Origin: Terriglobia bacterium
Lineage (GTDB): Bacteria > Acidobacteriota > Terriglobia > Bryobacterales > Bryobacteraceae
Assembly: GCA_020073445.1 (NCBI GenBank)
Contig: JAIQFE010000009.1
Coordinates: 62,001 to 126,000, forward strand
Reading direction: 5' to 3'
DNA length: 64,000 nt
Both the position numbers and the translations under genes were made by a program. Below are positions 18,897 through 27,661 of this stretch, piece after piece; position 1 is the stretch's first letter; the number at the start of each line of letters is the position of its first letter. Below the pieces are notes generated by a model. That model did not search any database, was not told the DNA's origin, and worked only from the letters and a program-made list of their open reading frames with translations.

Positions 18897-20141
18897 ATGA
18901 CCAAACTTACCCGGCGCCAGTTCGGAAGCTCAGCAGGAATATTCCTCCTCGGAACGCAGGCGCAACGCCTCTTCGGCGCATCCGCATCCACTAGTGCGAT
19001 CGACGCAATTCTGCGCGAAGGCATAGAGCGCAGGAGGATCCCCTGCGTCGCCGCGATGGTTGCCTCGCCAGATCGGATCCTCTACAGTGGCGCGTTTGGG
19101 AAGCGCGATTCCATTTCGGGACTCGCCATTCAGCCGGACTCCATTTTCCAGATCGCCTCCATGACTAAGGCGATCACCTCAGTCGCCGCGATGCAACTGG
19201 TCGAGCGCGGAAGACTGAAGCTCGATGAGCCGGTGGCGAGGCACCTTCCGGAACTGGCCAAGCTCGACGTGATCCAAGGTTTTGACGCGTCCGGAAAACC
19301 GGTACTTCGTCCGGCCACGAAGCCCATCACATTGCGCCATCTGCTCACGCACACCTCCGGTTTCGCCTACCCCACCTGGTCCGAGGAAATGTTCAAGTAC
19401 ACCCAGGCGACCGCGCCTCTTCCTCCGGGTGTCGTCGCTCCGCTGGTGCCGCTGGTATTCGAGCCAGGCACGCGCTGGCAGTACGGCTACAGCGCCGATT
19501 GGACCGGCCGTCTGGTGGAGGCCGTGAGCGGTCTGAACCTCGAACAATATTTCCAGCGCAACATTCTTGGTCCCTTGGGAATGACCGACACGACGTTTAT
19601 TTTCCCGGCGGACAAGTTCGATCGCCTGGTGAGCCGGTCGCAGCGGCAGAACGGAGGGCTGCTGCAGGAAGTGCCGCGTGCCATCCCACCGAAGCCCGCG
19701 GCATTTAACGGCGGCGGCGGCTTAGTGTCCACGGCGCCGGACTACATCAAGTTCATGCAGATGATCCTGCGTTACGGACGCTCGGGCGTGCGCGACGAAA
19801 TTCTCACCGCTAAATCAGTCGAGATGATGAGCATGAACCAGATCGGCGATCTGGGCGCGGGGAAGTTGAAAACATTTCAGCCCAACCTTTCCAGTGATGT
19901 GGATGTGCATCCAGGCGCTGTCGACAAGTGGGGTCTCGGCTTCCTGATAAATACTGCTGCGTATCCGGGCGGCCGGTCCGCCGGGAGCCTGGCGTGGGCG
20001 GGCGTGTACAACACGTTTTACTGGATCGATCCATCGCGCGGGATCTGCGCCGCGATTATGATGCAGTTCCTGCCGTTTGTCGATAAAGAAGCCGTCGGGC
20101 TGCTGGGAGACTTTGAGCGGTCTGTCTACGCCAATCTTTAG
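18897..20141 (+). CDS. Tat-exported serine hydrolase of the beta-lactamase/D-Ala-D-Ala carboxypeptidase fold
   Basis: A 414-residue class C beta-lactamase-like protein (COG1680 group). The N-terminus has a twin-arginine-type signal (TRRQFGSSAG, then a hydrophobic stretch to about residue 30). The nucleophile motif SMTK is near residue 88, the second motif YSAD (YxS/N type) near 200 and the HTSGF element near 150. Such enzymes include esterases, peptidases and beta-lactamases; substrate specificity is not visible, so antibiotic resistance should not be assumed. Its stop overlaps the stop of yjbQ on the other strand by four bases. Confidence 0.85.
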   Translation: MTKLTRRQFGSSAGIFLLGTQAQRLFGASASTSAIDAILREGIERRRIPCVAAMVASPDRILYSGAFGKRDSISGLAIQPDSIFQIASMTKAITSVAAMQLVERGRLKLDEPVARHLPELAKLDVIQGFDASGKPVLRPATKPITLRHLLTHTSGFAYPTWSEEMFKYTQATAPLPPGVVAPLVPLVFEPGTRWQYGYSADWTGRLVEAVSGLNLEQYFQRNILGPLGMTDTTFIFPADKFDRLVSRSQRQNGGLLQEVPRAIPPKPAAFNGGGGLVSTAPDYIKFMQMILRYGRSGVRDEILTAKSVEMMSMNQIGDLGAGKLKTFQPNLSSDVDVHPGAVDKWGLGFLINTAAYPGGRSAGSLAWAGVYNTFYWIDPSRGICAAIMMQFLPFVDKEAVGLLGDFERSVYANL

Positions 20142-20548
20142 TCAGACTGTAGATGCAGCACCACGCTTCGACGCTGCGGGCCTGAGCGATGCTCGAACAC
20201 GTAGATCCCCTGCCAGGTTCCCAGCGCCATCCGTCCGCCGATTACAGGAATCGACAGGCTGGTCTGGGTGAGGGCTGACCGGATGTGCGCGGGCATATCG
20301 TCGGGACCCTCGGTGTCATGGCGGTAGCGCGGGTCATTCTCTGGAGCGAGCCGCTCGAAAAAATCGGCAAGGTCGAGCACGACGTCGGGATCGGCGTTCT
20401 CCTGAATCACCAGCGACGCCGAAGTGTGCTGGATAAACAACGTCAGCAGGCCGGTATCCGCTTTGGTCGAGGCCACCCAGGTTGCCACTTCACGGGTGCA
20501 CGGATACAACCCCTTGCCGCGTGTGCGGATCTCCAGCGTGTGATGCAC
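20138..20548 (-). CDS. yjbQ: YjbQ/UPF0047 family protein
   Basis: A 136-residue protein of the UPF0047 (YjbQ, COG0432) family, small trimeric proteins with weak thiamin phosphate synthase activity reported in some members. Family features: the TGLLTLFIQHTSASLVIQEN segment and the C-terminal LGTWQGIYVFEHR. The start is GTG at 20548, whose G is the last base of the glmS stop (TAGTG), so it is probably translated from the glmS transcript. Function in this operon is unknown. Confidence 0.9.
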   Translation of the reverse strand: MHHTLEIRTRGKGLYPCTREVATWVASTKADTGLLTLFIQHTSASLVIQENADPDVVLDLADFFERLAPENDPRYRHDTEGPDDMPAHIRSALTQTSLSIPVIGGRMALGTWQGIYVFEHRSGPQRRSVVLHLQSD

Positions 20549-22401
20549 TACTCGACAGTAACGCTCTTGGCCAGGTTGCGTGGCTGGTCGACGTCACATC
20601 CGCGGCGGACCGCGATGTGATACGCCAGCAGCTGCAGCGGCACCACTTCGAGAATCGGCAGCAGCAGCTCGTGCGTCGTGGGGATGGGAATCACGTGGTC
20701 CGCGGTCTTGACCACTTCCTCGTCGCCTTCGCACGCCACCGCGATAACCTTGCCCTCGCGAGCCTTCACTTCCTGGATGTTCGAGAGTGTTTTCTCGTAC
20801 AGCAGGTGGCTGTTTTCATCGGCGAAGTCGCGCGTCGCGAGCACCACCGTGGGAAGATTTTCGTCGATCAGCGCGTTGGGCCCGTGTTTCATCTCGCCCG
20901 CCGGATAGCCTTCGGCGTGGATGTAGGAGATTTCTTTCAGCTTGAGCGCGCCCTCGAGCGCGATGGGAAAATGAATGCCGCGGCCCAGGTACAGGAAATC
21001 CGAGGAGCGGGACAACTCTTTGGCCAGATCGTCGTAGATATGGTCGTGCCGCAGGATATCTTCCATCTGGCTGGGCAGGTGCGTCAGCTGCTCCACCAGA
21101 TGCTTGGACGTGGCTTCGTCCAGAACTTCGCGTTGCTGGCCCAGGTACATGGCCAACAGGAACAGCGCCGTCAGCTGGCAGGTGAACGCCTTAGTCGACG
21201 CCACGCCGATCTCGGGACCCGCGTGCGTAATCAGCGTGCCGGCCGCTTCGCGCGTGATCATGGATCCCACCACGTTGCAGATGGCCAGCGTCTTCGATCC
21301 CTTGCTTTTCGCTTCGCGCTGCGCCGCCAGCGTATCGGCAGTCTCGCCCGACTGCGAAATGACGACGGTCAGGGTATCTTTGCCGACCAGGGGATCGCGA
21401 TAGCGGAATTCGCTGCCGTAGTCCACTTCCACCGGGACTCGCGCCAGCCGCTCGATCATGAACTTGCCCGCGAGCGCCGCATGCCAACTGGTTCCGCACG
21501 CCACGATGCGCACCTGCCGGAATTCCTTGAACTCCTTGGCGGAGATGTCCATCTCGTCCAGGAAAATGCGGCCGGATTCTTGCCCCACACGGCCCAGGGT
21601 CGTATCCCGCACCGCGCGCGGCTGCTCATAGATTTCCTTGAGCATGAAGTGCTTGTAGCCGCCCTTTTCCGCCATGATGGGATCCCACAGAATGTGAGAG
21701 ACCTGACGTTTCACCGGGCGTCCGTTGAAATCGGTGAGATGCACGCCGTCGCGGGTGAGGATGGCCATGTCGCCATCGGCCAGGAAGAACATGTCTCGTG
21801 TGTATCCGAGAATCGCCGGAACATCAGAAGCCACGAAATACTCGCCGTCGCCCAAGCCCACCACCACCGGGGGCCCGGAGCGCGCCGCGACGATCTTGTT
21901 GGGATCTTTTCGCGAGATCACGCTCAGCGCGAACACTCCGGTCAGCTGCTTCACGGTATCGCGTACGGCGCTTTCCAGATTCCCGTCGAAATATTTTTCG
22001 ACCAGATGGGCGATGATTTCCGTGTCGGTTTCAGTGACGAAACGGTGCCCTTCTTCCACCAGTTGCTGTTTCAGGGCGAGATAATTTTCGACGATGCCGT
22101 TGTGCACCACCACGATGTCGCCGTGGCAATCGCGATGCGGATGGGCATTCTCTTCGGTCGGCCGGCCGTGGGTCGCCCAGCGCGTGTGACCGATGCCGTA
22201 GGAACCTTCCACGGGATTCAGCCGCAAAACCTCTTCGAGGTTGCGCAGCTTGCCCTGCGCCCGCCGCACGCCCAGGCAGTTGCCCTTCTCCAGTACGGCT
22301 ATGCCGGCTGAATCATATCCACGATATTCCAGCCGCTTCAGCCCGTCCAGAATGATTGGAACGGCCGCTTGTTCTCCGATGTAGCCAACGATTCCACACA
22401 T
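20548..22401 (-). CDS. glmS: Glutamine--fructose-6-phosphate aminotransferase GlmS
   Basis: Makes glucosamine-6-phosphate from fructose-6-phosphate and glutamine, the entry point to UDP-GlcNAc for peptidoglycan and lipopolysaccharide. It has 617 residues: an N-terminal class II glutaminase domain starting with the catalytic Cys (MCGIVGYIG), then two SIS isomerase domains ([12 protein letters not shown] near 315 and the [24 protein letters not shown] segment near 495-520). The C-terminus [12 protein letters not shown] is characteristic. It follows purS by three bases. No glmS ribozyme can be placed, because purS directly precedes it. Confidence 0.97.
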   Translation of the reverse strand: MCGIVGYIGEQAAVPIILDGLKRLEYRGYDSAGIAVLEKGNCLGVRRAQGKLRNLEEVLRLNPVEGSYGIGHTRWATHGRPTEENAHPHRDCHGDIVVVHNGIVENYLALKQQLVEEGHRFVTETDTEIIAHLVEKYFDGNLESAVRDTVKQLTGVFALSVISRKDPNKIVAARSGPPVVVGLGDGEYFVASDVPAILGYTRDMFFLADGDMAILTRDGVHLTDFNGRPVKRQVSHILWDPIMAEKGGYKHFMLKEIYEQPRAVRDTTLGRVGQESGRIFLDEMDISAKEFKEFRQVRIVACGTSWHAALAGKFMIERLARVPVEVDYGSEFRYRDPLVGKDTLTVVISQSGETADTLAAQREAKSKGSKTLAICNVVGSMITREAAGTLITHAGPEIGVASTKAFTCQLTALFLLAMYLGQQREVLDEATSKHLVEQLTHLPSQMEDILRHDHIYDDLAKELSRSSDFLYLGRGIHFPIALEGALKLKEISYIHAEGYPAGEMKHGPNALIDENLPTVVLATRDFADENSHLLYEKTLSNIQEVKAREGKVIAVACEGDEEVVKTADHVIPIPTTHELLLPILEVVPLQLLAYHIAVRRGCDVDQPRNLAKSVTVE

Positions 22402-22404
22402 AAG

Positions 22405-22650
22405 TTAATCCAGAATCTCCACCCGGTAGTCTTCCATGACGGGGTTGGCGAGTACATCGCGCGCCACCTGGTCCATTTCCTTCTGGGCCTGTTCCTTGGC
22501 CGTCCCCGCCTGGAGTTCGATATCGAAATACTTGCCTTGCCGCACCGCCGTAATGGTTTTGTGCCCTAACCCATTGAGCGCGCTCTGGATCGTTTGCCCT
22601 TGCGGATCGAGAACGGTGGTTTTATAGGAGACGTACACGCGAGCTTTCAT
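22405..22650 (-). CDS. purS: Phosphoribosylformylglycinamidine synthase subunit PurS
   Basis: Small subunit that bridges PurQ and PurL in the three-part FGAM synthase of purine synthesis. It has 81 residues, the standard length, with the MKARVYVSYKTTVLDPQG start and a GHKTITAVRQGKYFDI core. Its partners purQ and purL are not in the window; instead it leads an operon with glmS and yjbQ. Both GlmS and FGAM synthase consume glutamine, which may be why they are co-expressed, but that is inference. Confidence 0.92.
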   Translation of the reverse strand: MKARVYVSYKTTVLDPQGQTIQSALNGLGHKTITAVRQGKYFDIELQAGTAKEQAQKEMDQVARDVLANPVMEDYRVEILD

Positions 22651-22702
22651 AACTTAAAACCATTGTAGTGGGTTATCATGCATCTTAAGGGAGAGACCTC
22701 TT

Positions 22703-23482
22703 ATCGTAAAAGGTTGGGTACTTGCGTCGTCTAGTACTGGGAACGCCACGCTGCTGGCGACCGAGAAGACCCGTCTCCTGATTGATGCCGGCCTGAGCCG
22801 CAAGGACACGTTCGAGCGTCTGGAGCGGATCGGCATTTCACCCCAGTCCCTCACGGCCATTCTGATCACGCACGAGCACAGCGACCATGTGGCCGGCCTC
22901 CCGGTGCTGGCCAAGCCTCGCGACGGCGTTCAGATTCCCGTGTACGTATCGAGGCTGACCGCCCCCTGCATTCCCTGGGGCGATTGTGTCCCCAATCTCC
23001 AGTTGTTCCAGGCCGGGTCGGCCTTTACGATCGGCGATATCGAGGTCACCAGTTTCACCATCCCGCACGATGCCGTGGATCCCGTGGGATTCTCGTTTCG
23101 GGCCGAGGGCATCAAGATTTCGATCGCCACCGATCTGGGCTATCTGCCGGATTCGGTCCGCGTCCAATTGCGCGGCTCGGATGCACTGCTGCTCGAATCC
23201 AATCACGATCTGAACATGCTGAAGGTGGGCCCTTATCCCTGGTCTGTGAAACAGCGGGTCATGGGGCGCATGGGTCATTTGTCGAACGACGCGGCGTGCA
23301 CCTTCGTGCGCGAAGATCTGGATCACAGCACTTCGACTCTGATCCTGGGGCATCTTAGCGAGCACAATAATCATCCTGAACTGGTCCGGCAGGCTGCCTT
23401 GGGCGCTCTCGACGGCCGTAGCTTGTTCACCAAGTTGCTTATCGCGGAACCAGGCAAGTTATTAGAGGCCTTTTGTTACTGA
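22703..23482 (+). CDS. WalJ/YycJ-type metallo-beta-lactamase-fold hydrolase, apparent non-canonical ATC start
   Basis: The protein (about 259 residues) has the MBL-fold motif ITHEHSDHV near residue 56 and family-specific blocks LLESNHD, GPYPW and GHLSND further on, as in the WalJ/YycJ group (proposed single-strand nucleases). The family normally opens with a beta strand, then a SGSSGNAT-like block. Here VKGWVLASSSTGNATLL begins at 22706, but no ATG, GTG or TTG lies in frame between the upstream stop (22655-22657) and a GTG at 22889, which would delete the metal-binding motif. An ATC at 22703 sits seven bases after AAGGGAGAG, so ATC is the best start. A frameshift is the alternative: an ATG at 22678 opens an 18-codon frame out of phase. 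Confidence 0.85.
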   Translation: MVKGWVLASSSTGNATLLATEKTRLLIDAGLSRKDTFERLERIGISPQSLTAILITHEHSDHVAGLPVLAKPRDGVQIPVYVSRLTAPCIPWGDCVPNLQLFQAGSAFTIGDIEVTSFTIPHDAVDPVGFSFRAEGIKISIATDLGYLPDSVRVQLRGSDALLLESNHDLNMLKVGPYPWSVKQRVMGRMGHLSNDAACTFVREDLDHSTSTLILGHLSEHNNHPELVRQAALGALDGRSLFTKLLIAEPGKLLEAFCY

Positions 23483-23490
23483 TGTTTATT

Positions 23491-23620
23491 CGCGCACAAC
23501 GCAGCGGGGCGCAATCTCGGATTTTTCCCGGGGCTGTGTGCGCCCCGCGCTGTGCGCTCCTGCCGGGTCGGGCGTGCCCGACCCCTACGACCGACCTGTA
23601 GAGGCGAGGCATGCCTCGCC
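23491..23620. repeat. Cluster of three palindromes (REP-like) upstream of purB
   Basis: The 150-base gap before purB is almost wholly palindromic. An outer inverted repeat pairs a GCGCACA...GGGGCGCA arm (from about 23491) with a matching arm ending near 23557. Next is GGGTCGGGC-GT-GCCCGACCC (23565-23584). Last is the perfect 18-base palindrome GGCGAGGCATGCCTCGCC (23603-23620), 12 bases before the purB ATG. The first may serve as a terminator for the upstream hydrolase gene. The others look like mobile REP-type units. Confidence 0.7.
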
Positions 23621-23632
23621 CGTCGAATTCTT

Positions 23633-24955
23633 ATGATTAACCGATACACACGGCCCGAGATGGGCCGGATCTTCAGCGAACAGAACAAGTTCGATCAATG
23701 GCTGGCGGTTGAGATCGCGGCCGCCGAGGCTTTGGCCGAATCGGGGGAAGTCCCCCTGGAAGCCGCCCAAGCGTTGCGTGCCCATGCGGGATTCGATATC
23801 GAGCGCATTGATGCGATCGAGCGCGAAACCAGGCATGACGTGATCGCCTTTACCACCGCCGTAGCCGAGAAAATGGCCGCTGCGGGAGCCGCCGATGCTT
23901 CCCGCTGGCTGCATTATGGCCTCACCTCCAACGATGTCGTGGATACGGCTCAGGCGCTGATGCTGAAGCAGGCGTCCAAGATCCTGATCGAAGGCGCCCG
24001 CGAATTGGCGGAGATTCTAAAGCGCCGGGCCCACGAATTCAAGAACACGGTCCAGATCGGACGCACGCACGGCATCCATGCCGAGCCCATCACGTTTGGA
24101 CTGAAGATCGCTCTTTGGTATGACGAAGTGGTTCGCGGCACTAAACGTCTGGAAGCGGCTGCGGAAGACCTGCGCGTCGGGAAGATCTCGGGCGCGGTGG
24201 GGACTTTCGGGCACATCGGACCGGAGGCTGAAGAGCGGATCTGCGCGCGGCTGGGACTGAAGCCAGCGGCGATCTCCTCGCAGGTGATCGCGCGCGATCG
24301 CCACGCGGCTTGGGTGTCGTCTTTGGCCCTGATTACCGCAACCCTGGAGAAGATCGCTCTGGAAGTCCGGCATCTGCAGCGTACCGAGGTTCGGGAAGCC
24401 GAGGAGCCATTCGGTACCGGCCAGAAGGGGTCGTCGGCCATGCCCCACAAGCGCAATCCGGTGGTCTCGGAGCAGATCTGCGGGTTGGCGCGCGTGGTTC
24501 GTTCAAACGCCCAGGCGGCCTTCGAGAACATCGCGTTGTGGCATGAGCGGGACATCTCCCACTCCTCGGTGGAGCGCGTGATTCTTGCTGATTCCGCGAT
24601 ACTTACCGATTATCTGCTGGCCAAGACCCGGTGGCTGGTGGACGGCATGCAGGTGCATCCCGAACGTATGCTGGCGAATCTGGAATCGACGCAGGGGCTG
24701 ATCTTCTCGGGACAATTGCTTCTGGATCTGGCCGCGGCCGGGATGTTACGCGAACAGGCCTACAAACTAGTGCAAACACATGCCATGAAGTCCTGGGAAG
24801 CCGGAATAAGTTTCCGGTCGGCTGTGGAATCGGATAAGGAAATGCTTTCCTTTCTTACGCTTGAAAAGATTCGAGCGGCTTTTTCCGTGGACCGCCAGCT
24901 GAGCCACGTGGACCGTATCTTCCGCCAAGTTTTCCGCCAAGACACTCAAAATTAA
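23633..24955 (+). CDS. purB: Adenylosuccinate lyase PurB
   Basis: Fumarase-superfamily enzyme acting twice in purine synthesis (SAICAR to AICAR, and adenylosuccinate to AMP). It has 440 residues. The superfamily signature GSSAMPHKRNP near residue 265 carries the mobile catalytic Ser; RTHGIHAEP near 142 holds the other catalytic His. The ATG at 23633 is chosen because MINRYTRPEM is the conserved family start; the open frame extends 27 codons further back through palindromic repeat sequence that would add nothing recognisable. Confidence 0.95.
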   Translation: MINRYTRPEMGRIFSEQNKFDQWLAVEIAAAEALAESGEVPLEAAQALRAHAGFDIERIDAIERETRHDVIAFTTAVAEKMAAAGAADASRWLHYGLTSNDVVDTAQALMLKQASKILIEGARELAEILKRRAHEFKNTVQIGRTHGIHAEPITFGLKIALWYDEVVRGTKRLEAAAEDLRVGKISGAVGTFGHIGPEAEERICARLGLKPAAISSQVIARDRHAAWVSSLALITATLEKIALEVRHLQRTEVREAEEPFGTGQKGSSAMPHKRNPVVSEQICGLARVVRSNAQAAFENIALWHERDISHSSVERVILADSAILTDYLLAKTRWLVDGMQVHPERMLANLESTQGLIFSGQLLLDLAAAGMLREQAYKLVQTHAMKSWEAGISFRSAVESDKEMLSFLTLEKIRAAFSVDRQLSHVDRIFRQVFRQDTQN

Positions 24956-25038
24956 TAACTTACGTGGATCCAGCATAGTACTAAGAAAATCTGCGGATTC
25001 GAAATAGAACTTCTGGGGTAAACTATACATGGCAACGG

Positions 25039-25473
25039 ATGAATCCTGCTTTCCATATAACAGAGTACGAGTTAGCGCGGGTCCTGGTGGTGGACGACAA
25101 TCCAACCGCCCGGCTTACCCTGAAGACAGTGCTCGAAGCTGGCGGCTACAAGGTCAACGTAGCTGCGAGTGCAGCGGAAGCCGTCGGAAAGCTGGATGAG
25201 GGCGAATATGAGCTGGTCTTGAGCGATCTGCAAATGGAATCGCCCGAGGCAGGCTTGAAGGTGCTGGCGCATGCGCGGATGATGGATTACAAACCCGCTA
25301 CAGCGCTGATCACCGCCTATCAGGATTCCGGTCCCGCTCCGACCGCCCGCCAACAGAGATCGATGCTGATCAGCCCGGAGGACATTCCTGGGTTGTTGGG
25401 CAAGATCGCCGATCTGATCGCCGAACGAGCCACTCGCCGCCTGCGCCGTGAACTGCGGCTCGCCGGCGTCTAG
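25039..25473 (+). CDS. Single-domain response regulator
   Basis: A 144-residue receiver domain without an output domain. The acidic pocket is seen in VLVVDDN (near 15-21), the phospho-acceptor Asp in VLSDLQM (near 60), and a Thr in ALITAY. The conserved Lys of the last loop is not obvious: the KP pair expected near the end of the receiver is replaced by SPEDIPGL, so signalling may be altered. No kinase is adjacent. An ATG at 25029 opens a different frame and is not used. Confidence 0.8.
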   Translation: MNPAFHITEYELARVLVVDDNPTARLTLKTVLEAGGYKVNVAASAAEAVGKLDEGEYELVLSDLQMESPEAGLKVLAHARMMDYKPATALITAYQDSGPAPTARQQRSMLISPEDIPGLLGKIADLIAERATRRLRRELRLAGV

Positions 25474-25674
25474 CTGTTCCATTAGATAGAGTCGCTTCTC
25501 TCCTCTCCAGACGCGCTGAGCGTGAAAGTACCGTGACTTCGCCGGCAGGCTTTCCCATCGTCCGTACTACTAGAACTTTCCGGTCTCCCCGATAGACTTC
25601 AATCGTTGTAAGTCACTTAGCGTCCGGCTCCGGCTGAAACCGCGGCCCTTCCAAAATCAAAGAAAAGAGACTCG

Positions 25675-26418
25675 ATGCATAAGATTGTCTGGGCGGGATT
25701 GTTGTCGTTGGTCGCCTCCATGGCCGCCATTGCGGCTCCCGTCAGCTTCAATTTCACGAACACCAGCGGAAGCTTCGCAGGCTCGAATTCGGCTGGAACC
25801 TGCAGCACGGCCAATGGAGGCTATTGCGCTAACGGAGACGTATTCACGGCGACCATTGGGGGCGTCACCGTCACTGCCACTGCCTGGAACTCGACCGGCA
25901 ACAGTGCCGCGTTCACAACCGCCGAACTGTTCAAGTCCGGCTCGGCTCCCACCTATATCGGATTGGGCGTCTGTAACTCGGCAGAAGGCACGCACACCAC
26001 GGGACTGAGCAACTGCACCAATACGGAAGGCTATCTCGACAACTCCGGATCGCTGGATTTAATCCTGTTTAGCTTCAGCGCCCCCGTGGACCCGACGCAG
26101 ATCACCCTCAATACCACGATTCACGATGGCACCGATACCCAGTTCTGGTATTCCAATTTGACCAGCCTCACCGGTCAGAGCCTCAATTCGCTGGGCGCGC
26201 CCTCGGGAACTTCGAGCTCGACCACCATCAACCTTTCCGGTGTACAAAGCGTACAGTCGGTCATCTTCTCGGCCCGGCAAGGTCAATCGAACGACGGGGT
26301 CAAGGTCACAGGGCTCTCTCTCAATTATTCGGCTGTTCCCGAGCCCGCAACCTTCGGCATGGCCGGCATCGCGCTGGTTGGCCTGGGACTGATTCGCAAA
26401 CGCACACCTAAGAACTAG
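25675..26418 (+). CDS. PEP-CTERM secreted protein
   Basis: A 247-residue exported protein. It has a signal peptide (about 1-21, ending AIA-AP), a low-complexity Ser/Thr/Gly/Asn-rich body and a C-terminal sorting signal: VPEPATFGMAG, then a hydrophobic helix, then RKR. This tail is the target of exosortase, which is linked to exopolysaccharide export. No exosortase is in the window. The start ATG follows the purine-rich AAGAAAAGAG. The 200-base gap before it shows no firm regulatory site. The stop overlaps the stop of the convergent hydrolase gene. Confidence 0.85.
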   Translation: MHKIVWAGLLSLVASMAAIAAPVSFNFTNTSGSFAGSNSAGTCSTANGGYCANGDVFTATIGGVTVTATAWNSTGNSAAFTTAELFKSGSAPTYIGLGVCNSAEGTHTTGLSNCTNTEGYLDNSGSLDLILFSFSAPVDPTQITLNTTIHDGTDTQFWYSNLTSLTGQSLNSLGAPSGTSSSTTINLSGVQSVQSVIFSARQGQSNDGVKVTGLSLNYSAVPEPATFGMAGIALVGLGLIRKRTPKN

Positions 26419-27071
26419 TTCAGGGCAACGATTTCGCGCTCAAGTTCGGGCAGCGCGCCCGCGAAAAAATGGTCCTCGGCTTCCACCAGGATCAGCTTCC
26501 GCGGCTCAGGCAACGACGCGACCAGCGGCTCCAGTTCGGAAACGGGGCCGTACTGGTCGTGTGTGCTTTGTACGAACACTCTTGGTACGGTGCAGCCTTC
26601 CAGGAACGAGCGCTCTTTGTAAGTGGTCGGAAAACCCACCGCGATCACCCGTCTTGCGCCGATTCCCTCGCACCCCAGTTTCAGCACGATTCGCGATCCG
26701 AACGAAAACCCCGCGAGCGTGAACGGGAGATCGGGATAGCGCCCGCGCAGATAGTTGAGTGCGGTGCGGGCGTCTTCGAGTTCGCCCTCCCCGTGGGCAT
26801 AGTCGCCTTCACTGAGGTTCACGCCGCGATAGTTGAACCGCAGCACGACGGCTCCGGCTCCACGCAGGCCGCGCGCGATGCGGTACACCACTTTGTTGTG
26901 CATGGTCCCTCCATGCTGGGGGTGCGGATGGCACACCAGTGCCGCCTCCCGGGGCTCGCCGTTTTCCGGTTCCTCGAGTAGAGCTTCCAGGCGTCCGGCG
27001 GGGCCGTCCAGGAAGAGAGATTCGATCTTGCGCGGCACGTTAGCATGCACAGGGCCGGTGCAGCCCACCAA
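26415..27071 (-). CDS. Alpha/beta hydrolase of the COG2945 group
   Basis: Serine hydrolase fold of about 205-218 residues. The oxyanion region HPHPQHGGTMHNKVV near residue 48 and the nucleophile elbow GFSFGSR near 121 are typical of COG2945; an Asp (near STHDQYG) and His (near EAEDHFFAG) complete the likely triad. The substrate is unknown. The start is unclear: the frame opens at TTG (27071), with GTG codons at 27068 and 27038 as alternatives and no strong ribosome site before any. Confidence 0.8.
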   Translation of the reverse strand: MVGCTGPVHANVPRKIESLFLDGPAGRLEALLEEPENGEPREAALVCHPHPQHGGTMHNKVVYRIARGLRGAGAVVLRFNYRGVNLSEGDYAHGEGELEDARTALNYLRGRYPDLPFTLAGFSFGSRIVLKLGCEGIGARRVIAVGFPTTYKERSFLEGCTVPRVFVQSTHDQYGPVSELEPLVASLPEPRKLILVEAEDHFFAGALPELEREIVALN

Positions 27072-27128
27072 ACGGTGAGTACGCGTGCCCTGTCCCGCTG
27101 CGCCAGGCTCCGGTGTGCATGCTGGATA

Positions 27129-27629
27129 TTAGTTACTTCTGTAGTTGGTGAACTGCATGTCGATTCCGAAATCGCTCGAACGCAGTAGTGCCATGACTTC
27201 CTGCAAGATGTCGCGATCCTTGCCGGAAATACGCACCAAGTCCCCTTGAATCGAGGCCTGGACTTTCTTCTTGCTGTCCTTGATCACCTTCACGATGTCG
27301 CGGGCTTTCTCGATAGGAATGCCCTGCTGCAGGCTGATCTCCTGGCGAACCGTGGAGCCGCCGGCTTGGGTAATCGTCCCGTGCACCAACCCCTTCAAAG
27401 GAACGTTGCGCTTCACCAGCTTCTGCTCCAGAATCTGGGTCACGGCCTTGAGGCTGAATTCATCCTTGCTTTGCAGAAGGATCTTGTTCTCCTTTTCCTT
27501 TAACTCGATGTTCGAGTTCGAGGCCTTCAGGTCATAGCGCTGCTGGACTTCTTTCATCGCCTGCTGCACGGCATTGCTTACTTCCGGCAGCTCGATTTTC
27601 GATACGACGTCAAAACTGTTATCAGGCAT
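27129..27629 (-). CDS. yajQ: YajQ family nucleotide-binding protein
   Basis: A 166-residue member of the YajQ/UPF0234 family, with two RNA-recognition-like folds. Members bind nucleotides or RNA, and in Xanthomonas a homologue binds cyclic di-GMP. The family start SFDVVSKIELPEV, the KxxNSNIELKEKENKI segment and the C-terminal DFGIDMQFTNYR are all present, and the length is normal. A REP-like palindrome lies just upstream of its start. Confidence 0.94.
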   Translation of the reverse strand: MPDNSFDVVSKIELPEVSNAVQQAMKEVQQRYDLKASNSNIELKEKENKILLQSKDEFSLKAVTQILEQKLVKRNVPLKGLVHGTITQAGGSTVRQEISLQQGIPIEKARDIVKVIKDSKKKVQASIQGDLVRISGKDRDILQEVMALLRSSDFGIDMQFTNYRSN

Positions 27630-27637
27630 GTGAGTAG

Positions 27638-27657
27638 GGCGGGTCTCCAGGCCCGCC
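27638..27657. repeat. Short GC-rich palindrome between two minus-strand genes
   Basis: GGCGGG (27638-27643) and CCCGCC (27652-27657) form a hairpin in the 32-base gap between the response regulator stop and the yajQ start. With no T-run after it on either strand, it resembles a REP unit more than a rho-independent terminator. Confidence 0.5.
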
Positions 27658-27661
27658 GAAG

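Noticed and set aside
18897-20141. Antibiotic-resistance beta-lactamase.
   Set aside because: Only the general serine hydrolase fold is supported; there is no resistance-specific signature and the family is dominated by esterases and peptidases.
20482-22311. 609-codon + strand open frame opposite glmS.
   Set aside because: Antisense shadow; it is His/Arg/Gln-rich and GlmS on the minus strand is complete.
20548-22650. A glmS ribozyme in the leader of glmS.
   Set aside because: purS ends three bases before glmS, leaving no untranslated leader, and the ribozyme core sequence is not visible.
25474-25674. Cyclic di-GMP riboswitch ahead of the PEP-CTERM gene.
   Set aside because: The conserved GEMM core sequence could not be found in the 200-base gap.
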